A stretch of 7,985 nt of DNA, taken from positions 1 to 7,985 of the forward strand of contig JBOFLG010000161.1 in NCBI GenBank assembly GCA_051657745.1, given 5' to 3'. Positions within the stretch are counted from its first letter, which is position 1. The number at the start of each line of letters is the position of its first letter. Under the pieces are notes generated by a model that saw only the letters and a list, made by a program, of their open reading frames with translations, ran no database searches and was not told the origin of the DNA. The stretch comes from JBOFLG01 sp051657745. GTDB taxonomy: Bacteria > Actinomycetota > Actinomycetes > Actinomycetales > Dermatophilaceae. Below are positions 1 through 6,063 of the stretch, in pieces. The translations under genes and the position numbers were made by a program.

Positions 1-880
1 AGGCGATCATCGACACCCGCGACACGCCGTCGGCGGGGCCGCCGACGATGCCCGCCACCCCTGCCGTGACGGCGCCGAGCGCGAATCCGGCGACGGCCGC
101 TACCCCCGCTGAACCCGGCCCGGACGGCACCGGGAGGAGGAGACCGCCGGCGCACGCGACGAACGGGGCGACAGTCCGGGCGAGGCGACCGGCCGCGGCA
201 GTGCCGGTCCCGAGCGCGAGGATCAGCGCGGCAAGGACCAGCAGCCCGCCGGCGAGCGCCGCGGCCCATCCCGAGGTGAGTGCGCGGTCGATGACACCGC
301 CGACGATGCCACCGCCGACGATGCCACCGCGGACGATGCCACCGCCGGCGATGACGCTGTCGGTGGTGGCTGCGCCGCCGGTGTCCTCGTCGTGGGTCAG
401 TGCGGTGGCGATGACCTGGGCCGCGGCCGCCAGGGCGAGCCCTCCGGCGACCAGCCGGAGCGTGACCTCGGGCCGGATGGCCGAGACCGGCCTCGCCTCA
501 GCGCGTGGCACGCGGGCCGCGACGTGGCCGCGCCGCCGTGCTGCAGCCATCCGTTCCCGGCGTTCGCTGCGGGTCGCCGGCGGGGGGAGTGCTCCATCGT
601 CTGGTGGCGCTGCCGAGGGCGCGGTGCCGGCCATCCCGGGTACCACCCGGGGGGCCGTCGCGCCGACCACGGTGAGCACCACGCCGTCGCCGGTCTGATC
701 GGCGAGCGTCGCGCGAGGGTCGAGTACCTCGCCGAGCGGGGTAGCCAGCGCACCGGGCTGGTCGGCCTGGCCGATGCCGAGGCTGGTGAGGACGTCGCCG
801 ACACAGGCGCTCCGTGGGATGACGAGGTCATGGCGGTGCTGGTCGGCCAGCACCGTCATTCGGCGACCGCGCACCTCCAT
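1..880 (-). CDS. eccD: Type VII secretion integral membrane protein EccD, N-terminal part (runs off left edge)
   Basis: Probable EccD, the membrane-channel subunit of an ESX/type VII secretion system. About 293 residues are visible with no stop before the window edge; the family is usually 450-500 residues, so the later membrane helices are missing. Residues ~7-75 look like the ubiquitin-like YukD domain: a first strand MTVLADQHRHDLVIP, then VGDVLTSLG, then GEVLDPRATLADQTGDGVVL, which matches the usual 'x-L-D-P-x-x-x-L-x-x-x-x-x-x-D-G' ending. A Pro/Ala/Arg-rich cytosolic linker (~78-137) follows. Hydrophobic segments then lie at ~139-161, ~204-228, ~233-252 and ~256-281. A Gly/Ile/Val pentapeptide repeat lies at ~179-196, in the loop after the first helix. 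The ATG at 878-880 is preceded by GAGGAG 11 nt upstream; an adjacent GTG (881-883) is an equally possible start. It is transcribed divergently from eccC. The family call rests on domain order and context; another YukD-domain membrane protein is the alternative. Confidence 0.8.
   Translation of the reverse strand, partial: MEVRGRRMTVLADQHRHDLVIPRSACVGDVLTSLGIGQADQPGALATPLGEVLDPRATLADQTGDGVVLTVVGATAPRVVPGMAGTAPSAAPPDDGALPPPATRSERRERMAAARRRGHVAARVPRAEARPVSAIRPEVTLRLVAGGLALAAAAQVIATALTHDEDTGGAATTDSVIAGGGIVRGGIVGGGIVGGVIDRALTSGWAAALAGGLLVLAALILALGTGTAAAGRLARTVAPFVACAGGLLLPVPSGPGSAGVAAVAGFALGAVTAGVAGIVGGPADGVSRVSMIA
297..356. repeat. 15-bp coding minisatellite in eccD
   Basis: A 15-bp unit, CCGCCGACGATGCCA on the plus strand, occurs perfectly at 297-311 and 312-326, with one mismatch at 327-341, and as a decayed copy at 342-356. 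A further weak copy is recognisable at 282-296. The unit is a multiple of three, so on the minus strand it encodes a Gly-Gly-Ile-Val-(Gly/Arg) pentapeptide repeat and copy-number change would keep the eccD frame. It falls in the predicted extracytoplasmic loop between membrane segments 1 and 2. Confidence 0.85.
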
Positions 881-1010
881 CACCCCCGCTGCTCCTCGTG
901 CTGTCCCCGGCTGGTGCCGCTCTCTCCGCCTGTCTGCGGCATCGACTCTAACCCCGATTCGCCGGCAGACGAGCGCTGGTCCGCGACGCCGACGCGTCCG
1001 AGCCGGTCTC

Positions 1011-1050
1011 GCTGCCGCCCGCTGCCGCCCGCTGCCGCCCACTGCCGCGC
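1011..1050 (+). repeat. 10-bp tandem repeat array upstream of eccC
   Basis: GCTGCCGCCC is repeated perfectly three times (1011-1020, 1021-1030, 1031-1040), followed by a degenerate fourth unit ACTGCCGCGC (1041-1050). The 10-bp period is close to one helical turn, so each copy shows the same face of the DNA. The array ends just upstream of the palindrome at 1061-1072 and the candidate -10 box. It could be a set of protein-binding sites or simply a slippage-prone low-complexity tract. Confidence 0.85.
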
Positions 1051-1060
1051 GAGAGGCCGG

Positions 1061-1079
1061 CGCGGTGCCGCGATAGGTT
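1061..1079 (+). promoter_or_regulatory. Candidate eccC promoter: palindrome overlapping spacer, then TANNNT -10 box
   Basis: CGCGG-TG-CCGCG (1061-1072) is a 5-bp inverted repeat with a 2-bp centre. Two bases after it is TAGGTT (1074-1079), which fits the actinobacterial -10 consensus TANNNT. No TTGACA-like -35 box stands at the usual distance, so an activator or a non-housekeeping sigma factor would be needed if this is real. Transcription from here would give eccC a leader of about 150 nt that includes both hairpins below. The palindrome overlaps where RNA polymerase would sit, as repressor operators often do. This is inference from position and pattern only. Confidence 0.25.
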
Positions 1080-1098
1080 GTCGGTCAGCGCCGAGCCG

Positions 1099-1117
1099 CC
1101 TGGCTGGCGCGGCCAGG
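1099..1117 (+). other. Inverted repeat in eccC leader, stem 1
   Basis: CCTGGC (1099-1104) and GCCAGG (1112-1117) form a perfect 6-bp stem around a 7-nt loop. It precedes the longer hairpin at 1144-1171. In such GC-rich DNA a stem of this size can occur by chance. Confidence 0.4.
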
Positions 1118-1143
1118 GGCCGCCAGGGGAGCCGGTTCCGCAC

Positions 1144-1171
1144 GGCGCCCCGTCGCCCCGACGGCGGCGCC
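1144..1171 (+). other. Strong hairpin in eccC leader, 12-bp stem
   Basis: GGCGCC (1144-1149) plus CCGTCG (1150-1155) pairs with CGACGG (1159-1164) plus GGCGCC (1166-1171), leaving a 3-nt CCC loop and a single bulged C at 1165. All twelve pairs are Watson-Crick and eleven are G-C or C-G. It ends 62 nt before the eccC ATG and 50 nt before its ribosome binding site. There is no T-run after it, so it is not a canonical intrinsic terminator; it could slow polymerase, protect the transcript, insulate the divergent genes, or have no function. Confidence 0.6.
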
Positions 1172-1221
1172 CCGAGCGGCGAACCCGACCGCCGACCGAA
1201 GGGCGAGAACCGCTCCCGGCA

Positions 1222-1227
1222 GAGAGG
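1222..1227 (+). promoter_or_regulatory. Ribosome binding site of eccC
   Basis: GAGAGG stands 6 nt before the ATG at 1234. It decides the start: the open frame extends 52 codons further to a TTG at 1078, which lacks a comparable site and would add a Pro/Arg-rich leader absent from the EccC family. Confidence 0.7.
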
Positions 1228-1233
1228 CAGAGC

Positions 1234-4200
1234 ATGGCAGTCACCTTGCGGCGCGGTCCGCGCGAGCACGCGCCCGAGGTGCCGTCAGGATCCCTGACCC
1301 TTCAGCCGCCACCGGAGATCCAACCCTCCGAAGGGGCCGGTGGGATCCTCCTCAACGCCGTGCCGATGCTGGGCAGCGTCGGGTCGATCGCCTTCGTCGC
1401 ACTCGCCCAACCCGGGGTCAAGGGGTACCTGGCGGCCGGCATGTTCCTCCTCGCCTCACTCGGCTTCGTCGCGGTCTCCGGGTACCGACAGCGCCAGCAA
1501 CACACCGCCGGCGTGGTGGAGGCCCGCCGCGAGTACCTCGCCTACCTCGCGGAGGTGCGCGAGACCGTTCGCGAGGCGGCCAATCGCCAACGCCGCGCCG
1601 CGCTGTGGAACTATCCGCCACCGAACGCCCTCGGGGCGTACTGCGAGGAGCGCAGCCGCGTGTGGGAGCGGGTGGCCGGGGATGACGACTTTCTTCAGGT
1701 CCGTTTCGGGCGCACTAACCAGCCGCTGTGCATTGGCCTCGACGCGCCGGAGACCGCACCGATGGCCCAGCTTGACCCGGTCGCCGCGTCAGGTCTGCAT
1801 CGGTTCCTCACCACGCACCGCGTGCAACCGGACCTCCCGGCGGCGCTCGCGCTGACGTTCTTCTCGAGGGTCGAACTCGTCGGTGACGAGCAGCTGGTGC
1901 GCTCCCTCGCCCGGTCGATGGTCGTCGCTGCGGCGGCGCAGCACGCACCTGACCAGGTGCTGCTGGCCGTGGTGGCCGGGGAGCAGGCCCGGGCCGAGTG
2001 GGAGTGGGCCAAGTGGTTGCCGCACACACATTCGGCTCGCGAGCAGGACGGCGTCGGGGCGTCGCGGATGGTCGTGCCGACCGTCGGAGACCTCGACGCG
2101 CTCCTGCCGATCGAGGTGCGGGAACGCTCTCGCTTCGTCCCTGACCCGCCGACCCGACCGGTGCCGCACGTTCTCGTCGTCGTCGATGGGGCGGACATCC
2201 CCCCGGGCAATGTCATCATCACCGATGACGGGGTTCTCGGGGTCACGGTGCTGCACCTGCCGCACCGCTGGGGCGAGCTCGAGCAGCCGGGGCATGTCCG
2301 GGTCGCGGTGTCGGGGCCGGCGAGCAGCGGCCCGCTCGCTGGGCAGGTGCCGATGCAGGTGATCAGCCCGGGCGGTGGGTCCGCGCAGGGCATCGCCGAC
2401 CAGATGTCGATCGTCGCGGCCGAGGCGGCGGCCCGCCGCCTCGCGCCGCTCTTCACCGGCGGCGAGCAGGAGCGGCGGGACTCGTTGACCACGTCGACCG
2501 AGTTGGTCGACCTGCTCGGGATGGGCGATGTGCGTAGCTTCGACCCGACCGTGGGATGGCGCCCGCGGCCGGCGCGAGACCGGTTGCGGGTGCCGATCGG
2601 GGTGGGTGCTCAGGGCCAGGTCGTGACCCTGGACCTCAAGGAGTCGGCCCAGCAGGGGATGGGGCCACACGGCCTGGTCATCGGGGCCACCGGTTCGGGC
2701 AAGTCCGAACTGCTGCGGACCCTGGTCATCGCCCTGGCGATGACCCACTCGCCCGAGTCCCTGAACTTCGTCCTGGTCGACTTCAAGGGTGGTGCCACCT
2801 TCGCCGGGATGGCGGACCTGCCGCACGTCTCGGCCGTCATCACCAACCTGGGCCGGGAACTGAGCCTGGTCGAGCGGATGCAGGAGGCCCTCCGGGGTGA
2901 GATGACCCGTCGCCAGGAGCTGCTGCGGGCGGCCGGCAACTACGCGAGCGTCATCGACTACGAACGGGCCCGGGCCGCGGGGGAGCCGCTGGAGCCACTG
3001 CCCGCGCTGCTCATCGTCGTCGATGAATTCTCTGAACTTCTTTCGGCAAGAAGCGAATTCGCTGACTTGTTCGCGGCCATCGGCCGGCTTGGCCGGTCCC
3101 TCCAGATGCATCTGCTGCTCTCCTCGCAGCGGCTCGACGAAGGCCGGCTGCGGGGGCTGGAGTCGCACCTGTCGTACCGCATCGGGCTGCGCACGTTCTC
3201 TGCCGCGGAGTCGCGCTCGGTGCTCGGCGTCGTGGACGCGCACGAGTTGCCGGCCGTGCCCGGGCTGGGCTATCTCAAACCCGACCAGACCACCCTGGTG
3301 AAGTTCAAGGCGGCATACGTCTCCGGTCCGCCGAAGGCGACCGGCCCGGCAGCCGGGGCCGCGGGCAGCGCGCTGACGGCGGTCCTTCCGTTCACCGCGG
3401 CGCCGGTCCGGCGCCTGGAGCACGAGTCGGCCGAGATCGCAGCCCCGGCAGTCCCGGCCGGTCCGGTCGAGGTGCGGGCGGTGTTCGACATCGCGGTGGC
3501 GCGGATGACGGGCACGGGCCCGGCGGCCCACCGCGTGTGGCTCGATCCCCTGGACGTGCCGAACTCCCTCGACGAGTTGATGCCGGATCTCGCTCCCGAC
3601 CCGAACCTCGGCCTGGTGTCTCGGCGCTGGCGCGACGTCGGGTCGCTCACCGTGCCGATCGGCGTCGTCGACCTGCCGCTGGAGCAGCGCCGCGACATCC
3701 TGTCGGCTGCCCTCGGTGGCGCGGCCGGCCACGTCGCCATTGTCGGCGGGCCGCGCTCCGGCAAGAGCACGCTCGCGCGGACCCTGGTCACCTCGATCGC
3801 GCTGACCACGACCCCGCTGGAGAGCCAGGTCTATGTGCTCGACTTCGGCGGTGGCGCGTTCAGCCCGATGGCCCGGCTCGCCCATGTTGCCGGGGTCGCC
3901 AGCCGCAATGAGCCCGAGATCGCGCGCCGGATGGTCGCGGAGATCCGCGGCATCGTCAACCGGCGGGAGGTGTACTTCCGCACCAACGGCATCGACTCGA
4001 TCGAGACCTATCGGCGTCGCCGCGCGGAGGGCCGGGCGGATGACGGATACGGCGATGTCTTTTTCGTGGTCGACGGATGGCCCACCCTCCGAAGCGAATT
4101 CGAGGAGCTGGAATCCCAGATTCACGACGTCGCCGGGCGCGGGCTCACTTTCGGCGTGCACCTCGTCGCGACGACGACGCGCTGGCTTGACTTCCGCAGC

Positions 4201-5214
4201 CAGGTCAAGGACGTCTTCGGTACCCGGATCGAGCTGCGCCTCGGCGACCCGAGCGACACCGAGATCGACCGCCGAGTCGCGACCAGCGTCCCGAAGGGGC
4301 GGCCCGGCCGGGGCGTGTCGATGTCGCGGCATCACTTCCTGGCCGCGATCCCGCGCATCGACGGCAGCCGCGACGTGCGCGACCTCGGTGCGGGCGTCGA
4401 TGGACTGGTCGACGCGGTGGGTGCCGCCTGGTCTGGGCCACCGGGGCCGAAGCTGCGGCTGCTGCCGGAGCAGGTCGCGCTCCAGTCGGTGCGCGACCGG
4501 GTACGGCCGGATGACGCTCGGCTGCTCCTCGGCCTCGACGAGGTCGACCTCGCGCCCATCGGTCTCGATCTGGTCGAGGAGCCGCACCTGTATCTCCTGG
4601 GCGACAGTGACTCGGGCAAGACCGCGATGCTGCGCGGGTACGCCGCCGAGATTCAGCGGCTGTATCCCCCCGACCGGGCGCAGATCTTCGCCATCGACTA
4701 TCGGCGTGGCCTCCTCGGCGAGATTCCGGAGGAGTACCTCGCCGGCTACCTGACCGCCGAGGAGCAGACCACGAGCGAGATGCGCGACCTTGCCGGGTAT
4801 CTCCGGTCCCGGCTCCCGGGGCCGGATGTCACCCCCGACCAGCTGCGCGATCGCACCTGGTGGACCGGTGCGGAGGTGTTCGTACTCGTCGATGACTACG
4901 ACCTCGTCGTCACCTCCGGAGGCAGCCCCCTCCAGCCGCTGGTGCCGCTGCTGGCCCAAGCCGGTGACGTCGGGCTCCATCTCGTGCTCACCCGCCGGAT
5001 GGGGGGCGTCTCCCGAGCGTTGTACGAGCCGGTACTCCAGACGGTGCGCGATCTCGGGGCTCCCGGCATCCTGCTCTCCGGCAGTCCCGAGGAAGGCATG
5101 CTGATCGGCCGGGTCAAGCCGTCGGTGCAGCCACCCGGGCGCGGCCGGGTGATCTCCCGTGAACTCGGCGACCAAGTCCTTCAGCTTGCCTGGCATCCGC
5201 CCCGGCTCGGCTGA
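1234..5214 (+). CDS. eccC: Type VII secretion ATPase EccC (FtsK/SpoIIIE family, single chain)
   Basis: EccC is the hexameric motor of the ESX/T7SS; it binds secretion signals of WXG100-type substrates and powers export at the inner membrane. The 1326 residues match the family's usual ~1300, with no split into EccCa/EccCb. The N-terminus (VPSGSLTLQPPPE) is family-typical. Two membrane segments lie at ~37-58 and ~64-83, then a DUF-type domain with WEWAKWLPH (256-264) and a Walker B-like VVVDG (D318). Three ATPase modules follow. D1 has Walker A GATGSGKS (484-491) and Walker B VVDEF (D597, catalytic E598). D2 has GPRSGKST (839-846) and VVDGW (D947, Gly in place of Glu). D3 has GDSDSGKT (1123-1130) and LVDDYD (D1220). 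Only D1 has the standard catalytic Glu, as is usual in the family; D3 is the module known to bind EsxB in Thermomonospora EccC. The ATG at 1234 is chosen for its GAGAGG site 6 nt upstream and its fit to the family N-terminus; the frame stays open upstream to a TTG at 1078. Confidence 0.97.
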   Translation: MAVTLRRGPREHAPEVPSGSLTLQPPPEIQPSEGAGGILLNAVPMLGSVGSIAFVALAQPGVKGYLAAGMFLLASLGFVAVSGYRQRQQHTAGVVEARREYLAYLAEVRETVREAANRQRRAALWNYPPPNALGAYCEERSRVWERVAGDDDFLQVRFGRTNQPLCIGLDAPETAPMAQLDPVAASGLHRFLTTHRVQPDLPAALALTFFSRVELVGDEQLVRSLARSMVVAAAAQHAPDQVLLAVVAGEQARAEWEWAKWLPHTHSAREQDGVGASRMVVPTVGDLDALLPIEVRERSRFVPDPPTRPVPHVLVVVDGADIPPGNVIITDDGVLGVTVLHLPHRWGELEQPGHVRVAVSGPASSGPLAGQVPMQVISPGGGSAQGIADQMSIVAAEAAARRLAPLFTGGEQERRDSLTTSTELVDLLGMGDVRSFDPTVGWRPRPARDRLRVPIGVGAQGQVVTLDLKESAQQGMGPHGLVIGATGSGKSELLRTLVIALAMTHSPESLNFVLVDFKGGATFAGMADLPHVSAVITNLGRELSLVERMQEALRGEMTRRQELLRAAGNYASVIDYERARAAGEPLEPLPALLIVVDEFSELLSARSEFADLFAAIGRLGRSLQMHLLLSSQRLDEGRLRGLESHLSYRIGLRTFSAAESRSVLGVVDAHELPAVPGLGYLKPDQTTLVKFKAAYVSGPPKATGPAAGAAGSALTAVLPFTAAPVRRLEHESAEIAAPAVPAGPVEVRAVFDIAVARMTGTGPAAHRVWLDPLDVPNSLDELMPDLAPDPNLGLVSRRWRDVGSLTVPIGVVDLPLEQRRDILSAALGGAAGHVAIVGGPRSGKSTLARTLVTSIALTTTPLESQVYVLDFGGGAFSPMARLAHVAGVASRNEPEIARRMVAEIRGIVNRREVYFRTNGIDSIETYRRRRAEGRADDGYGDVFFVVDGWPTLRSEFEELESQIHDVAGRGLTFGVHLVATTTRWLDFRSQVKDVFGTRIELRLGDPSDTEIDRRVATSVPKGRPGRGVSMSRHHFLAAIPRIDGSRDVRDLGAGVDGLVDAVGAAWSGPPGPKLRLLPEQVALQSVRDRVRPDDARLLLGLDEVDLAPIGLDLVEEPHLYLLGDSDSGKTAMLRGYAAEIQRLYPPDRAQIFAIDYRRGLLGEIPEEYLAGYLTAEEQTTSEMRDLAGYLRSRLPGPDVTPDQLRDRTWWTGAEVFVLVDDYDLVVTSGGSPLQPLVPLLAQAGDVGLHLVLTRRMGGVSRALYEPVLQTVRDLGAPGILLSGSPEEGMLIGRVKPSVQPPGRGRVISRELGDQVLQLAWHPPRLG
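3022..3064 (+). other. A/T-rich codon patch after Walker B of EccC module 1
   Basis: From the Walker B Asp (codon at 3022) to about 3064 the codons read GAT GAA TTC TCT GAA CTT CTT TCG GCA AGA AGC GAA TTC, several of them (CTT, TCT, AGA) rarely used elsewhere in this gene, which strongly prefers G/C at third positions. The protein sequence (DEFSELLSARSEF) is ordinary for EccC. The patch contains two GAATTC words (3025-3030 and 3055-3060). Confidence 0.75.
3050..3061 (+). repeat. 12-nt direct repeat, copy 1 (module D1)
   Basis: GAAGCGAATTCG occurs here and again at 4091-4102, in the same reading frame. In both places it encodes the Ser-Glu-Phe of an RSEF motif shortly after a Walker B motif (S607-F609 here). 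The two ATPase modules have otherwise diverged at DNA level. Confidence 0.8.
4091..4102 (+). repeat. 12-nt direct repeat, copy 2 (module D2)
   Basis: Second copy of GAAGCGAATTCG, encoding S954-E955-F956 of RSEF just downstream of the D2 Walker B (VVDGW). See the first copy at 3050-3061. Similar codons (TTT TTC, GAA TCC) flank it, so this module too has a small A/T-leaning patch at the same structural position. Confidence 0.8.
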
Positions 5215-5235
5215 GCCCGAGGCGCACTCCACGTC

Positions 5236-5248
5236 TAGGGTGGGTGGC
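5236..5248 (+). promoter_or_regulatory. Candidate leaderless promoter of the plsC-like gene
   Basis: TAGGGT (5236-5241) fits the actinobacterial TANNNT -10 box, and exactly 7 nt follow before the ATG at 5249. Transcription would therefore begin at or next to the start codon, the common arrangement for leaderless genes in actinobacteria. The -35 region is weak: CTGAGC at 5211-5216, overlapping the eccC stop codon, is a partial match at a long spacing. The G-rich tract GGGTGG could instead be read as a poor ribosome binding site. Confidence 0.5.
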
Positions 5249-6001
5249 ATGGACCCGGTCTACCGCCCCGTCATCCACGCGGTGCGGGCGATGTTCGCGC
5301 TCCAGGGCACCCGGTTCACCATCACTGGTGAGGAGCACGTGCCGCGCGAGGGCGGCGCGGTCATGGCGATCAACCACACCTCCTACTTCGACTTCATGTA
5401 CGCCGGGCTAGCCGCCGTGCCGCACCGGCGTTACCTGCGTTTCATGGCCAAGGAGTCGATCTTCCGGCACCGGCTCGCCGGGCCACTGATGCGGGGTATG
5501 CGGCACATCCCGGTGGACCGCCAGTCCGGCGGCCGGGCCTTCGCGGATGCCGTGCGGGCACTGAAGAGCGGCGAGATCGTCGGCATCTTTCCGGAGGCCA
5601 CGATGTCGCGATCATTCGAACTCAAGGAGCTCAAGCCCGGGGCGGTGAAGATGGCCCAGGTGGCCGGCGTCCCGATTCTGCCCACGACGATCTGGGGCGG
5701 TCAGCGAGTCTGGACCAAAGACCTGCCGAAACGTCTCGGCCGCGCCAACATCCCGGTGTTCGTCCGGGTCGGCGAACCGATGACGCTCGGCCGCCGCGAC
5801 GACGGCGTCGCGGCCCCCGCGGTACTGCGGGAGCGGATGCAGGCTCAGCTCGACGACCAGCAGGCCGCCTATCCGCCGTTGACCGGTGACGACCTGCGGT
5901 GGGTGCCGGCGCGGCTCGGGGGCACCGCGCCCACCCCGGAGGCGGCGCACGCAGCCGACCTCCACGACATGACCCGCACGCGGGACAAGTTCAACCGGTG
6001 A
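5249..6001 (+). CDS. plsC: 1-acyl-sn-glycerol-3-phosphate acyltransferase (PlsC-like)
   Basis: Lysophosphatidic acid acyltransferase-type enzyme of the PlsC/LPLAT family, which transfers an acyl chain to the sn-2 position of 1-acylglycerol-3-phosphate to give phosphatidic acid for membrane lipids; it acts at the cytoplasmic membrane. The 250 residues carry the family blocks in order: catalytic HX4D as NHTSYFD (H43, D48), IPVDR (87-91), FPEAT (114-118, normally FPEGT) and GVPILPTT (140-147). No long N-terminal hydrophobic helix is evident. The substrate could differ, since this family also includes acyltransferases for other lysolipids or carrier lipids. The ATG at 5249 is preferred over an in-frame ATG at 5159, which would overlap eccC by 56 nt and add a non-homologous leader. 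It lies 34 nt after eccC on the same strand but seems to have its own promoter; no functional tie to secretion is evident. Confidence 0.92.
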   Translation: MDPVYRPVIHAVRAMFALQGTRFTITGEEHVPREGGAVMAINHTSYFDFMYAGLAAVPHRRYLRFMAKESIFRHRLAGPLMRGMRHIPVDRQSGGRAFADAVRALKSGEIVGIFPEATMSRSFELKELKPGAVKMAQVAGVPILPTTIWGGQRVWTKDLPKRLGRANIPVFVRVGEPMTLGRRDDGVAAPAVLRERMQAQLDDQQAAYPPLTGDDLRWVPARLGGTAPTPEAAHAADLHDMTRTRDKFNR

Positions 6002-6020
6002 CGATCACGTCTGGTTCGCT

Positions 6021-6045
6021 CGCCCCGCCCGACCTGGCAGGGGCG
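6021..6045. terminator. Possible bidirectional terminator hairpin between convergent genes
   Basis: CGCCCC (6021-6026) pairs with GGGGCG (6040-6045), and the adjoining GCC (6027-6029) pairs with GGC (6036-6038), giving a 9-bp stem with one bulged A (6039) and a 6-nt loop. It sits in the 62-bp gap between the plsC-like gene and the convergent NUDIX gene, where a shared terminator is expected. No T-run follows on either strand, as is common in high-GC actinobacteria, so this rests on structure and place. Confidence 0.45.
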
Positions 6046-6063
6046 GTGGCGTCGGCGGTGGCG

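Larger units (their letters stand above)
881..1233. promoter_or_regulatory. Divergent eccD/eccC intergenic control region
   Basis: This 353-bp stretch separates the eccD start (reading left) from the eccC start (reading right), so it should hold the promoters of both. It contains a 10-bp tandem repeat array (1011-1050), a palindrome (1061-1072), a possible -10 box for eccC (1074-1079) and two hairpins (1099-1117 and 1144-1171). On the minus strand TAGAGT (complement of 945-950) fits an actinobacterial TANNNT -10 box for eccD and would give a leader of roughly 60 nt, but no convincing -35 box stands upstream of it. I see no convincing gene here; open frames on either strand look like GC-driven artefacts. 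Confidence 0.5.

Noticed and set aside
1011..1050. CRISPR array or transposon end
   Set aside because: Repeat units are 10 bp with no spacers, and there are no terminal inverted repeats, target duplications or transposase genes nearby.
880..1269. Minus-strand open frame of 129 codons in the eccD/eccC intergenic region
   Set aside because: Ends exactly at the eccD start and shares DNA with the repeats and hairpins; the Arg/Pro-rich translation has no recognisable feature, and its start lies within eccC.
48..1297. Overlapping plus-strand open frames (48-698, 392-1297) opposite eccD
   Set aside because: Low-complexity Ala/Pro/Arg translations antisense to the YukD-domain EccD frame; no motif, no ribosome binding site.
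5159..5248. Earlier ATG at 5159 as the plsC start
   Set aside because: It would overlap eccC by 56 nt and add 30 residues unlike the family; the -10-like box and the family N-terminus support 5249.
1789..5250. 1153-codon open frame on the minus strand opposite eccC
   Set aside because: It is the complement of a well-supported EccC in GC-rich DNA, where strong third-position bias removes stops from one antisense frame. Its Arg/Pro/His-rich translation shows no domain.
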